From positions 1 through 6,193 of the forward strand of contig DWZY01000070.1 in assembly GCA_019117325.1 (NCBI GenBank): a stretch of DNA of 6,193 bases, written 5' to 3'. The notes beneath the pieces were generated by a model, which saw nothing but the letters and a program-made list of their open reading frames with translations, had not been told where the DNA came from and searched no databases. A program made the position numbers and the translations under genes. Source of the DNA: Candidatus Brevibacterium intestinigallinarum. GTDB taxonomy: Bacteria > Actinomycetota > Actinomycetes > Actinomycetales > Brevibacteriaceae. Shown in pieces: positions 5,069-6,193 of the stretch (its first letter is position 1; each line of letters starts with the position of its first letter).

Positions 5069-6165
5069 CCGATCATCCCGAAGTCCATGCCCTCGTCCTC
5101 GTCCGGCTCCGTGCCCGGCACGTACTCGAGGATCGCGTCGCCCTCCTCGAGGCCGCTCACCACCTCGGCGCGAGTGCCGTCGGACATCCCGATCTTCACG
5201 GATCGCTCCTCGGGCTCCCCCATGTCATCCGTGACCCAGACGGACGCGTCCTCGCCCATGCCGCGGACCGCGGTGACCGGGACGGTGAGGACGTCGTCGG
5301 CGCTGCCCACCTCGACGGTCATGCGCATCGTGAGGCCGTTGTAGACCTCGATGTCGTCCGGGATGCTGCACCGCAGCTGCGTCGTGCCGGAGCCGGTGTC
5401 GCCGGACCCTCCCGCATCGAAGCCGTCGTCGCCGAGGCCGTCGTCACCCATCATGTCGCCCTCACCGGTCATGTCGTCACCGGACGTGTCCCCGCCGGTC
5501 CCACCGCCGGTGGGAGGGGCCCCGGCCTCCAGGAGGCTCAGCGACGTGCAGTCGAAGGGTGCGGGTCCCTGGTCGATGGTGATGACGGCGGTGTCCGGGA
5601 GGTCGCCCAGCCGGTAGAGCTCGACGGGCTCGATGTCCGCGCTGGCACTGTAGGTGCGCGGGGTGACGGTGAGGACCTCGGCGCCCTTCGCGACGTCGTC
5701 GCCCACCTGCAGGTCGAAGGAGCCCACGGTTCCATCAGCCGGCGCCGTGACCGTGTGGTACGTGCGCCGCGGCTCGGGGGCGGGCGCCGGTGCGTCGTCT
5801 CCGTCCTCCGACTCATCGGGGACGGCGGCCTCGTCCGGGGCCTCCTCGACGGTGACCTGGAAGAGGTCGTCACCCTCCTCCACGACCATGCCCGGGCGCA
5901 CCCAGATGTGGTTGACGGTGCCGTCGTGCCCCGGCTTCGCCGCGACGGGGTCCGCGATCGCGATCGTGCCATCGGCCTCGAGGGAGGCCTCGATCGAGCC
6001 GCGCTCCACGTAGGCCTCCGTGCCCACGAGCTCACCGGTGGCGAATTCGTCATCGGATCCGGACTCCCCGGAGGGCGCGAAGGCCAGCCAGGCCAGCGAC
6101 ACCGCGATGATGAGGAGGACGATCAGGTAGAGGATCGGGAGGACCACACGACGGAACACCTGCAC
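5065..6165 (-). CDS. Membrane-anchored HlyD/MacA-type adaptor (membrane fusion protein) of the exporter
   Basis: A 366-residue protein with an N-terminal membrane anchor (about 7-30, mainly Ile/Leu/Val) and the rest outside the membrane. A split lipoyl/barrel-sandwich domain follows: first half about 52-106 (HDGTVNHIWVRPGMVVEEGD), second half about 137-168 (TAPADGTVGSFDLQVGDDV). Between them, instead of a coiled-coil hairpin, is a short Asp/Glu/Pro/Ala linker (about 109-134). A beta domain (170-212 and 264-300) contains Cys206 and Cys266 around a Gly/Asp/Met-rich insert (about 217-262). The end has VPVTAVRGMGEDASVWV (295-311) and VSGLEEGD, the usual adaptor membrane-proximal motifs, then an acidic tail. 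The GTG at 6165 is chosen because an in-frame TGA lies at 6180-6178 and GAGG (6179-6176) stands ten bases upstream; GTG at 6159 is an alternative. It probably links substrate capture to the MacB-like pair. The promoter lies outside the window or just at its edge. Confidence 0.88.
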   Translation of the reverse strand: MQVFRRVVLPILYLIVLLIIAVSLAWLAFAPSGESGSDDEFATGELVGTEAYVERGSIEASLEADGTIAIADPVAAKPGHDGTVNHIWVRPGMVVEEGDDLFQVTVEEAPDEAAVPDESEDGDDAPAPAPEPRRTYHTVTAPADGTVGSFDLQVGDDVAKGAEVLTVTPRTYSASADIEPVELYRLGDLPDTAVITIDQGPAPFDCTSLSLLEAGAPPTGGGTGGDTSGDDMTGEGDMMGDDGLGDDGFDAGGSGDTGSGTTQLRCSIPDDIEVYNGLTMRMTVEVGSADDVLTVPVTAVRGMGEDASVWVTDDMGEPEERSVKIGMSDGTRAEVVSGLEEGDAILEYVPGTEPDEDEGMDFGMIG

Positions 6166-6175
6166 GGACCACGCA

Positions 6176-6179
6176 CCTC
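6176..6179 (-). promoter_or_regulatory. Likely ribosome binding site of the adaptor gene
   Basis: GAGG on the minus strand, ten bases before the GTG at 6165, is the only purine-rich stretch in the 28 bases visible upstream. The overlapping TGA (6180-6178) closes the adaptor frame. Nothing else can be said about the 6180-6193 edge. Confidence 0.45.
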
Positions 6180-6193
6180 AGGTCGACGGCACC

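Noticed and set aside
3177..6165. Calling the exporter genes macA/macB or lolCDE outright
   Set aside because: The family likeness is clear but the substrate is not, and the ATPase and permease are separate genes, unlike MacB. No gene symbol was given.

Overview
The window (6193 bases, very GC-rich, GC-ending codons, frequent GTG starts) looks like chromosome of a high-GC actinobacterium; a member of the Micrococcales is my guess from overall style, not something the sequence proves. All six genes lie on the minus strand, so biology runs from high to low coordinates. They form two back-to-back transport operons separated by about 200 bases (2976-3176) that carry a terminator-like hairpin and a TPP riboswitch.

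Operon 1 (6165 down to 3177) is a three-part MacAB-like ABC exporter: a membrane-anchored HlyD/MacA-type adaptor (5065-6165), a MacB/LolD-type ATPase (4373-5068) and a MacB/FtsX-type permease (3177-4376). The three frames are joined by 4-base GTGA overlaps, so they are probably translationally coupled and made together. The adaptor has an acidic linker where the coiled-coil hairpin of diderm adaptors would be, as expected in a cell without an outer membrane, and an Asp/Gly/Met-rich loop between two cysteines. The substrate cannot be read from the sequence.

Operon 2 (leader about 3116 down to the window start) is an energy-coupling-factor vitamin importer of the YkoEDC type: S component ykoE (2286-2975), fused double ATPase ykoD (784-2289) and T component ykoC (1-787, cut by the window edge). 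It is preceded by a clear TPP riboswitch (about 3020-3116). Together these point to uptake of thiamine or its pyrimidine precursor, shut off when thiamine pyrophosphate is plentiful. The leader between aptamer and start codon can fold into a hairpin that hides the Shine-Dalgarno sequence, and the upstream arm of that hairpin is complementary to the aptamer's own 5' strand. This gives a readable model for translational control.

No RNA genes other than the riboswitch, mobile elements, CRISPR arrays, tRNAs or broken genes were seen. I did not find a wholly new system; the most interesting points are the riboswitch expression platform and the adaptor's unusual loop.
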